Positions 34,078 through 42,940 of a stretch of 54,007 bases of DNA are shown here, piece by piece. Source of the stretch: JAGDXO01 sp964541025 (GTDB lineage: Archaea; Thermoplasmatota; Thermoplasmata; Thermoplasmatales; GCA-001856825). The DNA lies in NCBI GenBank assembly GCA_964541025.1, contig CAZIOW010000006.1, forward strand, positions 1 to 54,007, given 5' to 3'. Under the pieces are notes generated by a model. It ran no database searches and was not told where the DNA came from. It saw only the letters and a program-made list of their open reading frames with translations. Positions within the stretch are counted from its first letter, which is position 1. Every line of letters starts with the position of its first letter. Position numbers and translations under genes: made by a program.

Positions 34078-34307
34078 TTAGATACACCTCTTTCTCCAAG
34101 GTACATAGCTCCAAGCATTGCTGCCAGTAGCAGGAAAGTTATTATTTCAAAGGGTAGGATATATGTGCTAAATAGAGCAGATGTGAGACTCAATCCATTG
34201 TTACCTGCTCCAATTGATATTATTCCGTTCGGGAATATTGATGGCTGTATAAATGTCAGCATCAGTATGAAAATAAGTATGCTGAAAACGAGCGCTGATT
34301 TATTCAT
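34074..34307 (-). CDS. nuoJ: Complex I subunit J, C-terminal half
   Basis: 77 residues, two membrane helices. The segment TYILPFEIITFLLLAAMLGAMYLGER corresponds to the last helices of NuoJ. In most bacteria NuoJ is one polypeptide; here this half is a separate gene that starts inside the end of the preceding half (8-bp overlap). Both halves are intact frames, so this is gene splitting, not decay. Confidence 0.88.
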   Translation of the reverse strand: MNKSALVFSILIFILMLTFIQPSIFPNGIISIGAGNNGLSLTSALFSTYILPFEIITFLLLAAMLGAMYLGERGVSK

Positions 34308-34539
34308 CCAGATACCTCCTTGACATCATCACTGAAGTTAGAATCAGTGTTACAATAGCACCAGCATAAACAAGTATTTCAATTGCTGAAATGAAGAAAT
34401 TCTCCAGATAGAAAAATATTGATGCTACTGTAGCAACCAAGAAAGTGAGCCATAATGTGGAATGAAGAAGATTTTTGCTCCCTGCGGCCATAATGGCAAA
34501 GGCAATTGCCATGATGGTCAGAATGTAGAATATTATCAT
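34300..34539 (-). CDS. nuoJ: Complex I subunit J, N-terminal half
   Basis: 79 residues, three membrane helices. ISAIEILVYAGAIVTLILTSVMM is the conserved helix 3 of NuoJ, which contains the pi-bulge region important for coupling. The frame ends after ...RRYLDE, where a normal NuoJ would continue. It overlaps nuoI upstream (4 bp) and the C-terminal half downstream (8 bp). Confidence 0.88.
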   Translation of the reverse strand: MIIFYILTIMAIAFAIMAAGSKNLLHSTLWLTFLVATVASIFFYLENFFISAIEILVYAGAIVTLILTSVMMSRRYLDE

Positions 34540-35006
34540 TTATTATCCCCCCACAATTCACTTTCTTTCTTTGCAAGCATTGGCGGAGAGTACCTTGTAT
34601 TTTCTCTCCTGAAATGTATTTCATCCACTTCGGCTTCTAAAGTTATCGCACCAGTAGGGCATATTTCCTCGCACAGGTTACAATGAGTACAGGTTGATAC
34701 ATCCACGCTGGGATATATCTGCCTTTTATTGGGGTACTTCTTGTCGAATTCCTCTTTTTTGGAATAAGCATAGGTAACCATCTTGATTGTTCCATTAGGA
34801 CATATCTGTTCACACAGGGTACAACCAATGCATGCATCCATATTCAGGAATACTCTCCCTGTTGCCCTTTCTGGGTACTGAAGCTTCTCTTCTGGAACCT
34901 GCTTTGTAACCTTAGGTTTGAAACCCTGAGAGAATATTGTCCATACTCCTTTCACAATTCCACCAATTCCAGCAATTGGTCCTGGTGCCTTGTCACTTTG
35001 TGTCAT
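34536..35006 (-). CDS. nuoI: Complex I subunit I, 2x[4Fe-4S] ferredoxin-like
   Basis: 156 residues. Two 4Fe-4S motifs, CIGCTLCEQICP and CTHCNLCEEICP, carry electrons along the peripheral arm to subunit B. The N-terminal helix (GGIVKGVWTIFSQGFKPKVT) attaches to the membrane face. It starts directly after nuoH. Confidence 0.96.
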   Translation of the reverse strand: MTQSDKAPGPIAGIGGIVKGVWTIFSQGFKPKVTKQVPEEKLQYPERATGRVFLNMDACIGCTLCEQICPNGTIKMVTYAYSKKEEFDKKYPNKRQIYPSVDVSTCTHCNLCEEICPTGAITLEAEVDEIHFRRENTRYSPPMLAKKESELWGDNK

Positions 35007-36092
35007 TTAAAACCAACCTCCTACATAGAATGCCAGACCGGTACTGATTATCAGATTCAATATGCTAAGGGGAAGAAGATATTTCCAACCCATATTCAGG
35101 AACTGGTCAACCCTGGTTCTGCCAAGAGCAATCCATGACAACAGGAAAATTATCATGAACACTGCAGCCTTTATTATTAGCCAGACCAGGCCTGGAATTA
35201 AGCTGAATGGACCTTCCCATCCTCCAAGATAAAGAGTTGCCACTACAAATGATGCGAGCGCCATGAATCCAAAATTTGCCATATAGAAAATTCCATATCT
35301 CATACCAGAATATTCTGTTGAGAAACCGCTCACGAGTTCACTTCCACTTTCAGGTAGATCGAAAGGAGGGATGGACTGCTTTGCAATCATTGCCAAAAAG
35401 AAAACTATGAATCCTAGAATTTCGGGTATTATGAAAGGTATGTTTCTTTGGGCATATACTATCGCGTTTGCGGAATAACTGCCGGCAAGTATCACTATTG
35501 AAATTATTGATATCATCATTGGAACCTCATACCCGATATCCTGGGCAGCTGATCTCAATGCTCCGTAAAGTGCGAACTTATTGTGAGATGATAGACCACC
35601 TATTATTTCCCCTAACGGGGATATTATCATCACTGCTACCAGGAATAATACAGTATACTGGAAATTTGTAACCATAAGATTCAGTATTGAAACATTGCCG
35701 AACGGAATCAATATGAACCCTAAGATAACAGGTGTGAACACTATATATGGAGCTATTTTGAATGCCAGCCTGTCAGCATTTGCTGGCACTATGTCCTGTT
35801 TCTGAAGCAGCTTGAAAACATCCGCAATCAACTGGAATGTACCCCATGGTCCAAGCCTGTTGGGTCCTATCCTGTTCTGCAAATCTGCCATATATTTCCT
35901 GAAAACATAGACAAGAATAACCACTACAATCATTGCTATTGCGAATACGAGAATAACTTCCACTGCCGCAATGATCAGGTAGGCTATCCATAGTCCAATA
36001 GGATATCCGTTCCAAGTATACGGGATGAAATTTATATGAAGGAATTTGAGAAGCCCGTAGAGAATGCTCATTAGGAAGAAGAAAAGATTCAT
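35007..36092 (-). CDS. nuoH: Complex I subunit H
   Basis: 361 residues with eight or nine membrane helices; forms the quinone-chamber entrance with subunits B and D. Conserved: NRIGPNRLGPWGTFQLIADVFKLLQKQDIVP, GGLSSHNKFALYGALRSAAQ-type loop with EVP, PFDLPESGSELVSGFSTEYSGMRYG and GRTRVDQFLNMGWKYLLPLS. The start ATG overlaps the nuoD stop (ATGA). Confidence 0.97.
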   Translation of the reverse strand: MNLFFFLMSILYGLLKFLHINFIPYTWNGYPIGLWIAYLIIAAVEVILVFAIAMIVVVILVYVFRKYMADLQNRIGPNRLGPWGTFQLIADVFKLLQKQDIVPANADRLAFKIAPYIVFTPVILGFILIPFGNVSILNLMVTNFQYTVLFLVAVMIISPLGEIIGGLSSHNKFALYGALRSAAQDIGYEVPMMISIISIVILAGSYSANAIVYAQRNIPFIIPEILGFIVFFLAMIAKQSIPPFDLPESGSELVSGFSTEYSGMRYGIFYMANFGFMALASFVVATLYLGGWEGPFSLIPGLVWLIIKAAVFMIIFLLSWIALGRTRVDQFLNMGWKYLLPLSILNLIISTGLAFYVGGWF

Positions 36093-37195
36093 CTATCCAC
36101 CTCCCCGAATACAGGGTCAATAGAACTAACTGTTGCAGTGAGGTCTGCTATCTTGTATCCCTTAAGCATTATTGGAAGTGCTGAAAGGTTGGCGAAACTT
36201 GGACTTCTAATTCTTACCCTGTATGGAATAGTTGAACCATCACCAACAAGATAAATGCCATATTCTCCCTTGGGTGACTCAGTTGGGACATAGCTGTCTC
36301 CCGTTCCCTTAAGCCTCACCAACATAGGCTTGGAAAATTTCTTGTTATAAAATTCCCCCTCTGGAATCTTGTTTATCACCTGCTGGGCAATTTTTATGCT
36401 CTGCCTCATCTCCTCAATTCTTACCTGGAACCTGGCATAAACGTCCCCTTCCTGCCTCACAGGTATATCAAAGTTCACCTTGTCATAATACAGATAAGGC
36501 TGATTCTTCCTCAGATCCCATTTTTTGCCAGAAGCCCTTAGAAGTGGTCCTGTTACTCCATAAGAAAGAGCATCTTCTACACTTAATTTCCCAACATCCC
36601 TCGTTCTTTTAACGTAGATGTAATTCTTTGCAAATATGGCCTGTATTTCTTCTAGCTTAGATCCAAAATCTGAAAGAAACTCCTTTATCATATCCATTGC
36701 CTTTGGTGTTATGTCCGAGTACACGCCTCCTATTGCAAAATAATTGTAAAGTAACCTGCTACCTGTGATCTCATCAAATATTCTCAGTATCCTTTCTCTT
36801 TCCCTCCAGCAATAGAAATATGGAGTCAGCATCCCCATATCGAGACCGTGTGTTCCAAGCCAAACAAGATGTGAAGCAATCCTGTTTAGTTCCACTAAAA
36901 GCATTCTTATCCACTGAGCTCTCTCGGGAACTTGTGCATCCATTAATTTTTCCGCGGAGAGGACATAACCGAGCTCATTGTTAAGGGATGCAACATAATC
37001 AAGTCTGTCAATATAAATCAGAGCCTTTGGATAGGCACCCATCTCAGAAAGCTTCTCGGCATTCCTGTGGAGATAACCGATAACTGGATAGGCATCAACT
37101 ATGATTTCTCCATCAAGCTTTACCTTTATCCTCAGGACTCCATGAGTCGATGGATGCTGGGGACCGAAATTAACCTCTATAACTTTATCTTCCAT
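36089..37195 (-). CDS. nuoD: Complex I subunit D (49-kDa-like)
   Basis: 368 residues. NFGPQHPSTHGVLRIKVKLDG is the N-terminal loop with the quinone-site His; RTRDVGKLSVEDALSYGVTGPLLRASG and PKGEYGIYLVGDGS are further hallmarks, and the C-terminal ...SIDPVFGEVDR fits the family. Descends from the NiFe-hydrogenase large subunit but lacks the metal-binding cysteines, as it should. Confidence 0.97.
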   Translation of the reverse strand: MEDKVIEVNFGPQHPSTHGVLRIKVKLDGEIIVDAYPVIGYLHRNAEKLSEMGAYPKALIYIDRLDYVASLNNELGYVLSAEKLMDAQVPERAQWIRMLLVELNRIASHLVWLGTHGLDMGMLTPYFYCWRERERILRIFDEITGSRLLYNYFAIGGVYSDITPKAMDMIKEFLSDFGSKLEEIQAIFAKNYIYVKRTRDVGKLSVEDALSYGVTGPLLRASGKKWDLRKNQPYLYYDKVNFDIPVRQEGDVYARFQVRIEEMRQSIKIAQQVINKIPEGEFYNKKFSKPMLVRLKGTGDSYVPTESPKGEYGIYLVGDGSTIPYRVRIRSPSFANLSALPIMLKGYKIADLTATVSSIDPVFGEVDR

Positions 37196-37651
37196 CTAAT
37201 ATCCCTCCCTGGGATCGTAAGAAACGTAATCCTCCCCATTTTCTTTCAGGTTGACATACTGTTTCTTGTCTAAGGGATAATCCTTGCGAAGTGGATGACC
37301 GACCCATCCCTCTGCAAGAAGAATCCTTTTTAGATTTGGGTGCCCCTTAAATTCTATACCAACCAGGTCCCATGTTTCCCTCTCGTGCCAGTTAGCTCCT
37401 GCCCACAATGGAACCATAGAATCAACCTCGCCATCTGTTTTTGTCTTCACAATCAATCTGTTTCCTGTTATAGTGGATAACAAGTGATAAACTACTTCCA
37501 GATGATCCTTGTAATCTATTCCAGTTACCATCAATAGAATATCATATCCTTCTTCCTTTCTTTCCTTCATGTATGCAAATAGGTTTTCTTTGGATACATA
37601 GACAATCTTTGTACCCTCCTTGGATGATGATTCTGATTCAACGGGTATCAA
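37196..37651 (-). CDS. nuoC: Complex I subunit C (30-kDa-like), TTG start
   Basis: 151 residues. The TTG at 37651 overlaps the nuoB stop (TTGA) and lies 5 nt after a clear AAGGTGA site; longer frames to 37729 run through nuoB and are not real. Motifs: MVTGIDYKDHLEVVYHL, WAGANWHERETWDLVGIEFKGHPNLKRILL and GHPLRKDYPL, all diagnostic. Confidence 0.96.
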   Translation of the reverse strand: MIPVESESSSKEGTKIVYVSKENLFAYMKERKEEGYDILLMVTGIDYKDHLEVVYHLLSTITGNRLIVKTKTDGEVDSMVPLWAGANWHERETWDLVGIEFKGHPNLKRILLAEGWVGHPLRKDYPLDKKQYVNLKENGEDYVSYDPREGY

Positions 37652-38106
37652 TGTTTCACCTTCCCGGAGACAATTCCATCCTGTAGTTGCTTCAAGGCAC
37701 TGATCAGGGCCTCTGGCCTTGGAGGACAACCGAATACATACACATCAACAGGTACAACCTGGTCCACACCATCTACCACAGAATATCCTCTCACATACGG
37801 TCCTCCCGCAGAAGCGCAGGCACCCATTGAAATAACATACTTTGGAAATGCCATCTGATCATATAACCTTCTTATTCTTGGTGCCATCTTCTTGGTAACT
37901 GTTCCCGATACTATCATTAAATCAGCATGTCTTGGTGAATCCCTGAATACGTCTGCACCGAACCTTGCCCAGTCATAATCGGATCCCATTGCAGACATCA
38001 TTTCTATTGCACAGCAAGCCAGACCGAAGGTGAAGGGCCAAAGTGATTTTCCCTTCCCCCATCTCATCGCTTCATCAAGAGTTGTCAAAAGTATACTATC
38101 AGACAT
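37648..38106 (-). CDS. nuoB: Complex I subunit B (N2 cluster)
   Basis: 152 residues. Ligands of the terminal 4Fe-4S cluster N2 are all visible: the CC pair in FGLACCAIEMM, Cys in SMGACASAGG and Cys in VFGCPPRPEAL. It hands electrons to quinone at the B/D/H interface. It overlaps nuoA by 8 bp and nuoC by 4 bp. Confidence 0.97.
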   Translation of the reverse strand: MSDSILLTTLDEAMRWGKGKSLWPFTFGLACCAIEMMSAMGSDYDWARFGADVFRDSPRHADLMIVSGTVTKKMAPRIRRLYDQMAFPKYVISMGACASAGGPYVRGYSVVDGVDQVVPVDVYVFGCPPRPEALISALKQLQDGIVSGKVKH

Positions 38107-38470
38107 TAGACCACCTCATATATCCTTTTTTAATTGCGTACAGAAGCCCAAACAACATTATAGATATGAACAATATAACGTTCAAGAACACTCCAATTCC
38201 CAATGCCTTAACCTCTCCGGCCCATGGTAGCAACAAAAGGAAATCCACATCAAAAATCACAAAGGCCATCACGAAAAAATAGTATTGCAAAGGTAGCGGT
38301 GCCTGGTAATCTCCTGTCGCAACTTCACCGCATTCATAATTGTCATACGTATATTTACCATACGTTTTTGGAGAGAAAAAGTGTGCAACTGCAATTAAAG
38401 CAGACACTATTATAGGTACTACCACGACTGCCAGAGCAAAGGCAGCCAAATCAGGGGTCAAGCTCATCAT
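38099..38470 (-). CDS. nuoA: Complex I subunit A
   Basis: 123 residues with three membrane helices. Signature YECGEVATGDYQAPLPLQYYFFVMAFVIFDVDFLLLLPWA contains the conserved Cys loop and the F-D-V-D-x-x-x-L-x-P-W motif. First gene of the operon. Two ATGs occur in a row (38470, 38467). A TATA box (aatataaattt) lies about 20-28 nt upstream, so the mRNA is leaderless or nearly so. Confidence 0.96.
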   Translation of the reverse strand: MMSLTPDLAAFALAVVVVPIIVSALIAVAHFFSPKTYGKYTYDNYECGEVATGDYQAPLPLQYYFFVMAFVIFDVDFLLLLPWAGEVKALGIGVFLNVILFISIMLFGLLYAIKKGYMRWSNV

Positions 38471-38487
38471 TCCCTTATCGTTTATGG

Positions 38488-38498
38488 AAATTTATATT
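38488..38498 (-). promoter_or_regulatory. TATA box of the complex I operon
   Basis: aaatataaatt on the minus strand ends about 18-28 nt before the nuoA ATG. The 80-bp gap to sdhB holds no gene; T-runs on the minus strand (attttctattt, aaaatttttagg) near 38505-38545 could also end the sdh transcript. Confidence 0.5.
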
Positions 38499-38550
38499 TT
38501 TGTGATAAACACCTAAAAATTTTAAAATATATTCTAAATAGAAAATATAA

Positions 38551-39351
38551 TTAGAGGACTTCCTTAATGGAAGCCCTTTCAGGACCAAGTTTTGCAGGAG
38601 TCTGTTTGTATTTCACGAATATGTTCTTGGAAAGAACTCCCTTGAGCAACTGAATAGCCAACGCTGGATCCACTCCCTTAGGACATACTTCAGAGCACGC
38701 ACCTGCGAAATGGCATCTCCAGACTCCATGCTTAGAGTCAAGCAGATTAAGCCTTTCGTTAAATCCTGTATCCCTGCTGTCAGCAATGTATCTGTACGCC
38801 TGGGCAAGTGCCTGAGGTCCCAGATACAGATCGTCAGTTGCCATTGTTGGACATGCTGAAAGACATGCTCCGCACATTATGCATTCAGTAAAAAGAGCGT
38901 ATTTCTCCCTTTCTTCCGGGAGCTGGAGATACTCACCGTAAGGCTCTGCTTCCTCCCTGACTATATAGGGCTTAACACTCTCATGATTCTTGAACAGTTT
39001 CCCGAGATCAGGAACGAGGTCCTTGACAGTATCATAGTTGCCGAGAGGATCTACTTTTATCAGATCCTTCTTTAGTTCCAGTATCTGTGTTTGGCATGCC
39101 AGTCTCTCCTTACCATCTATTATCATTGCACAGGAACCGCAGATACCCATCCTGCATGAATATCTGGCTGCCAGTGACGGATCCAGATGCTCCTTTATGT
39201 AAAGTATACCATCCAGAACGGTCATTCCCTTCTGGACAGGAACTTTGTATTCCATGTACTTTGGCATTTCCTTCTTCTCAGGATCATATCTCCTGACCCT
39301 GAATGTTACTGTTTTAACAACCTCTCCAAAACCTTTCAGAACTAGATCCAT
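38551..39351 (-). CDS. sdhB: Succinate dehydrogenase iron-sulfur subunit
   Basis: 266 residues. Carries the [2Fe-2S] motif CRMGICGSC...C, then the C-terminal ferredoxin-type motifs CIMCGACLSACP and CHFAGACSEVCPKGVDP. It passes electrons from the flavin of SdhA to quinone at the membrane. Last gene of sdhACDB, directly after sdhD. Confidence 0.96.
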   Translation of the reverse strand: MDLVLKGFGEVVKTVTFRVRRYDPEKKEMPKYMEYKVPVQKGMTVLDGILYIKEHLDPSLAARYSCRMGICGSCAMIIDGKERLACQTQILELKKDLIKVDPLGNYDTVKDLVPDLGKLFKNHESVKPYIVREEAEPYGEYLQLPEEREKYALFTECIMCGACLSACPTMATDDLYLGPQALAQAYRYIADSRDTGFNERLNLLDSKHGVWRCHFAGACSEVCPKGVDPALAIQLLKGVLSKNIFVKYKQTPAKLGPERASIKEVL

Positions 39352-39753
39352 TTATATCCCTCCCTGCATTAGCATAAGAACTATTGTTCTTGAACCCCAA
39401 ATGAATATTATGAGACCAATTATCAGCATTGAATATGTGATGACTTTCTCGGCCCTAGCACCAGGGAACTGTTCTGACAGTATGATCCTGAAACCATTGA
39501 ATATGTGAAATACCAGGAATGTAAGTAGCAGCTCAAATATTGACCCCCATAGCAGTGTATGGTAAATTGTTGTTACAGTGGTGTAGTAAAGAGTTCCACC
39601 AATCAATGTGTGATTTGTCGGTGATGCGTAATTGTATAATACTTTATCAGAAGTTGGGGCAAGAACGCTCAGCAGGAGCATATGGAATGTCCCAAGGACC
39701 AGTATAAATAGTCCAGTGAGATACTGCAGAAGCATTATTTTCGATTCCCTCAT
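39352..39753 (-). CDS. sdhD: Succinate dehydrogenase membrane subunit D
   Basis: 133 residues with three membrane helices. YHTLLWGSIFELLLTFLVFHIFNGFRIILSEQ contains the His and the H-x-x-N-G-x-R segment found in Sdh anchor subunits. Overlaps sdhC by 4 bp (ATGA). Together with SdhC it binds haem and quinone; haem ligation is inferred. Confidence 0.88.
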   Translation of the reverse strand: MRESKIMLLQYLTGLFILVLGTFHMLLLSVLAPTSDKVLYNYASPTNHTLIGGTLYYTTVTTIYHTLLWGSIFELLLTFLVFHIFNGFRIILSEQFPGARAEKVITYSMLIIGLIIFIWGSRTIVLMLMQGGI

Positions 39754-40199
39754 AGTATCACCCCAGTGAATATGTAGACTATTCCAAATATGCTTATCAC
39801 AATCATCAAAATCCCGAGAACTATTTTAAGTGCAAAATTCCATCCTGCCATTGATTTGGGCTTGTATGGATATTCTGGTCTATATGGTTTTACAAGCATA
39901 AGACCATTTTCAACTATGGTCAGTCTTAGTCCATTCAGTGCATGGAATACCACGACAAGCAGGAGTGCTGAAAGTATGTATGGACCAAAGTGAATTCCAA
40001 ATGGCCAGTCCAGGAATACCATGACGTTGTTCCAGGTTAATGGTCCCTTTAGAATGTTTGATGTTTCAAAAACATGAGCAATGAGATACAAACCTATCAC
40101 GATTCCTGTGAATCTGTGCATTGCATAGAGCCACCTGTCGAACCCGTATTTTATCGGATTAAACCATGAAATCCATCCTTTTTTATTTTCTATTGCCAT
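39750..40199 (-). CDS. sdhC: Succinate dehydrogenase cytochrome b subunit C
   Basis: 149 residues with three membrane helices. YAMHRFTGIVIGLYLIAHVFETS is the conserved helix 1 with S/H-R-x-T-G and the haem-ligand His, and VVVFHALNGLRLTIVENG is the matching helix 2 end. Follows sdhA after 9 bp. Confidence 0.92.
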   Translation of the reverse strand: MAIENKKGWISWFNPIKYGFDRWLYAMHRFTGIVIGLYLIAHVFETSNILKGPLTWNNVMVFLDWPFGIHFGPYILSALLLVVVFHALNGLRLTIVENGLMLVKPYRPEYPYKPKSMAGWNFALKIVLGILMIVISIFGIVYIFTGVIL

Positions 40200-40208
40200 A
40201 ATATCACC

Positions 40209-41924
40209 TCAATATACCCTCGGTTCCGGCTTCCACTTTGTAAGCTTAACAGGAATGTACGATATATTGATCTTACCGTCCACCTTTCTTGCTATTGTAT
40301 GCTTGAGGAAATTATCATCATCCCTCTTTGGATAATCTGTCCTGAAGTGTGAACCCCTGCTCTCTCTCCTTTCAAGAGCCCCTGCTACAACAACCTCAGC
40401 CAGTTCTACAAGATTCCTCATTTCAAAGGCTCCTATGAGGTTCTGATTGTATACATTCCCTGTTTCCTTAATAAATATGTTCTTGCTCATTTCCTCAAGT
40501 TTCCTAATTTCCTTCAGTGCCCGAGTCAGTCCTTCTTCATTCCTGAATACGTATGCATCCCTGTCCATTATTGTCCAGAGCTGCCTCTTTATCTCGTAAG
40601 GATCGTTATCTCCCTTCTGATTGTGCATCTCTGCAACAATATCTTCGGCGTGTTTCCTGTCATCCTCCATCAGTTCCACTCCCTTCGGGTTCTTAAGAAG
40701 CCACTTGGCAGCTTCCCCTCCCGTTACCTTGCCGAAGACAACGCATTCACTTGTCGAATTTGCGCCGAGCCTGTTCGCACCGTGAACAGAAAGACATGAT
40801 GTTTCACCTGCTGCCCAGAGTCCTTCTACTCCCGTAAATCCCGTCGAGTTAACATTTATTCCGCCCATTGTGTAGTGAGCAGATGGCCTTACAGGTAGAG
40901 GAGATTCCACTGGGTCTATTCCAACGTAATGTATTCCTATTTCTCTAACCTGGGATAACTTTTCCTTTATTTTTTCTGCACCTATTGGGGAAAAATCCAG
41001 AAGGAGATAATCCAGGCCATTTGGACCCTTGAATCCTCTTCCTTGAAGAATTTCTGTCATCATGCTTCTTGATACTATATCTCTGGGAGCCAGGTCCTTT
41101 TTCGTAGGAGCATATTTCTCCATGAACCTTTCTCCATTTGCATTTTTGAGTATACCACCGTCGCCTCTAACACCTTCAGTGATTAAAATTCCCGAAGGAA
41201 CAAGACCAGTAGGATGGAATTGGACGAATTCTATGTCCTTTAATTCCATTCCCCTTCTCAGAGCAATGGCAAGGCCATCTCCTGTGACTAGATGAGAATA
41301 AGTTGTATAACCATACAATCTTCCTAATCCACCTGTGGCGATGATGCCTGCCCTCGCCTTGAATATTCTTATTTCTCCTGATGCCACATCAATTGCCACA
41401 ACTCCCCTGAATTTACCATTGTCTATGAGGAAATCAACTGCAAACTGCTCGTTGTATTTATCCACATTACCGTACTTCAATAGAGTATCATATAGGGCAT
41501 GAATTTCATAGAATCCAGTTCTATCTGATGCAAAAGTTGCCCTTGGATATGAATGACCTCCGAATGGCCTCTGCGCTACCCTTCCATCCTCCCGCCTTGC
41601 CCACGGGAGACCCCAGTGCTCAAGTTCAAGAACATCGATCGGGCATTGCCTTACAAAAAATTCAACTATATCCTGGTCGGCCAGATAATCAGAACCCTTG
41701 ATTGTATCGTACGCATGCAGATCGAATGAATCTCCTTCATCTTTGTAAAGGACCGCTGCTGAGCCACCTTCCGCAGAAATTGAATGGGCCCTCATCAGCT
41801 GGTTTTTTGCTATTATTGCAATTTTGAGTTTTCCCTGACCGACCCTTGCAGCCTCTATGGCCGCCCTGAGGCCTGCAAGTCCCGATCCTATAATTACTAT
41901 GTCATAATCTAGGACTTCAACCAA
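40209..41924 (-). CDS. sdhA: Succinate dehydrogenase flavoprotein subunit
   Basis: 571 residues. FAD-binding GSGLAGLRAAIEA (12-24), HSISAEGGSAA (His for covalent FAD), QFHPTGLVPSGILITEGVRGDGG (substrate site with the catalytic Arg), MGGINVNSTGF and HGANRLGANSTSECVVFG. It oxidises succinate to fumarate. The start is TTG at 41924, preceded by a GGGGAT ribosome-site-like run and, further up, a TATA box atttataatc near 41962; no in-frame ATG lies upstream. First gene of the sdh operon. Confidence 0.97.
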   Translation of the reverse strand: MVEVLDYDIVIIGSGLAGLRAAIEAARVGQGKLKIAIIAKNQLMRAHSISAEGGSAAVLYKDEGDSFDLHAYDTIKGSDYLADQDIVEFFVRQCPIDVLELEHWGLPWARREDGRVAQRPFGGHSYPRATFASDRTGFYEIHALYDTLLKYGNVDKYNEQFAVDFLIDNGKFRGVVAIDVASGEIRIFKARAGIIATGGLGRLYGYTTYSHLVTGDGLAIALRRGMELKDIEFVQFHPTGLVPSGILITEGVRGDGGILKNANGERFMEKYAPTKKDLAPRDIVSRSMMTEILQGRGFKGPNGLDYLLLDFSPIGAEKIKEKLSQVREIGIHYVGIDPVESPLPVRPSAHYTMGGINVNSTGFTGVEGLWAAGETSCLSVHGANRLGANSTSECVVFGKVTGGEAAKWLLKNPKGVELMEDDRKHAEDIVAEMHNQKGDNDPYEIKRQLWTIMDRDAYVFRNEEGLTRALKEIRKLEEMSKNIFIKETGNVYNQNLIGAFEMRNLVELAEVVVAGALERRESRGSHFRTDYPKRDDDNFLKHTIARKVDGKINISYIPVKLTKWKPEPRVY

Positions 41925-41997
41925 TTAAATCCCCATGTAAAAAGTATAATTGATTATAAATATGTTCCTGATTTATTATTTGAATCGAATTAATAAA

Positions 41998-42936
41998 TTA
42001 AAGCTTGTTAAAATCAATTAAATTTTTCTTCCTATCCTTGCTTAGCAGGACTATTCTTGAATCCTCCCTTTCGCCTCCGAAATCATAGTTTAGATAACCA
42101 TTAAGTCTGCTAGAGAAATCCCTTATCTCTTCATGTGAAGGCATATTGTTTATAGATAGACGACCCTTGGACCCGCCAACATGCACGTACGCCTTGTTTT
42201 CTATAAAATCCGGGTCCGCCTTTTTATCCAGCCTGTAATATTCCTCAATGAAGCCGAGATTGAAATCTTTCACAAGTGTGTGCCTTATCACCGTCCTGGT
42301 TCCGAGTGAAGGAAGCATTTCAAGTGTCCTGTTCAGTTTTTCCCATCCATTACTGTATACGGGGTTCAGCAGCTCCTTGAAAATCTTCTCATTTGGCGCT
42401 GCAACTGTCACATATAGTTGAGTTGGCATTATCTCGAGTCTTTCAAGAGCTTCGGGATTTGTGCCATTTGTCACTAGAAAGGTTGAGATCTTTCTCTTTT
42501 TTGCTTCATATAGAAGATCATTCAACTTCCCGTACAGAGTAGGTTCTCCTGTCAAAGAAATTGCCATATGACGGGGCTGTTGGGCTTCCATCCATTTCGC
42601 AATATCAGTCCTGCTGTCACCCTTGAACCCCGTCAGTAATTGCCTCTGTGCCACTATGCTGCCTTCCATTATTTCTGATGCATCGTCCTCCTCTGGGATC
42701 TTAACGCCTTCCCAGCCCTGGGATCTCCAGCAGAACAGGCAGTTCTCCGAACACCAGTCAACAGCTGGAGTCATCTGGATGCATCTGTGTGTCTCGATTC
42801 CGTAGAAAGTCTGCTTGTAGCACGGCCTATTGTAATACAGGGACTGCCTCATCCAGTGGCAGAGCTTTACTGCAGAATGCTCACCGACTATTTTATAACC
42901 CTGTTTCTCAAGTGTCTTTTTCTTCACATCATCCAT
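41998..42936 (-). CDS. taw1: tRNA 4-demethylwyosine synthase (Twy1/TYW1)
   Basis: 312 residues from ATG 42936 (MDDVKKKTLEKQGYKIV), which follows a GGTGAG ribosome site. Radical SAM enzyme that builds the tricyclic wyosine base at position 37 of tRNA-Phe. The SAM cluster motif is CSENCLFC (CX3CX2C); upstream CYKQTFYGIETHRC supplies the second cluster. HMAISLTGEPTLYG and FLVTNGTNPEALE are also characteristic. It is directly downstream of trmI (5-bp gap), forming a tRNA-modification pair. Confidence 0.95.
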   Translation of the reverse strand: MDDVKKKTLEKQGYKIVGEHSAVKLCHWMRQSLYYNRPCYKQTFYGIETHRCIQMTPAVDWCSENCLFCWRSQGWEGVKIPEEDDASEIMEGSIVAQRQLLTGFKGDSRTDIAKWMEAQQPRHMAISLTGEPTLYGKLNDLLYEAKKRKISTFLVTNGTNPEALERLEIMPTQLYVTVAAPNEKIFKELLNPVYSNGWEKLNRTLEMLPSLGTRTVIRHTLVKDFNLGFIEEYYRLDKKADPDFIENKAYVHVGGSKGRLSINNMPSHEEIRDFSSRLNGYLNYDFGGEREDSRIVLLSKDRKKNLIDFNKL

Positions 42937-42940
42937 TCTC

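Noticed and set aside
37652..37729. N-terminal extension of nuoC to 37729
   Set aside because: These codons lie within nuoB in another frame; the TTG at 37651 has a clear ribosome site.
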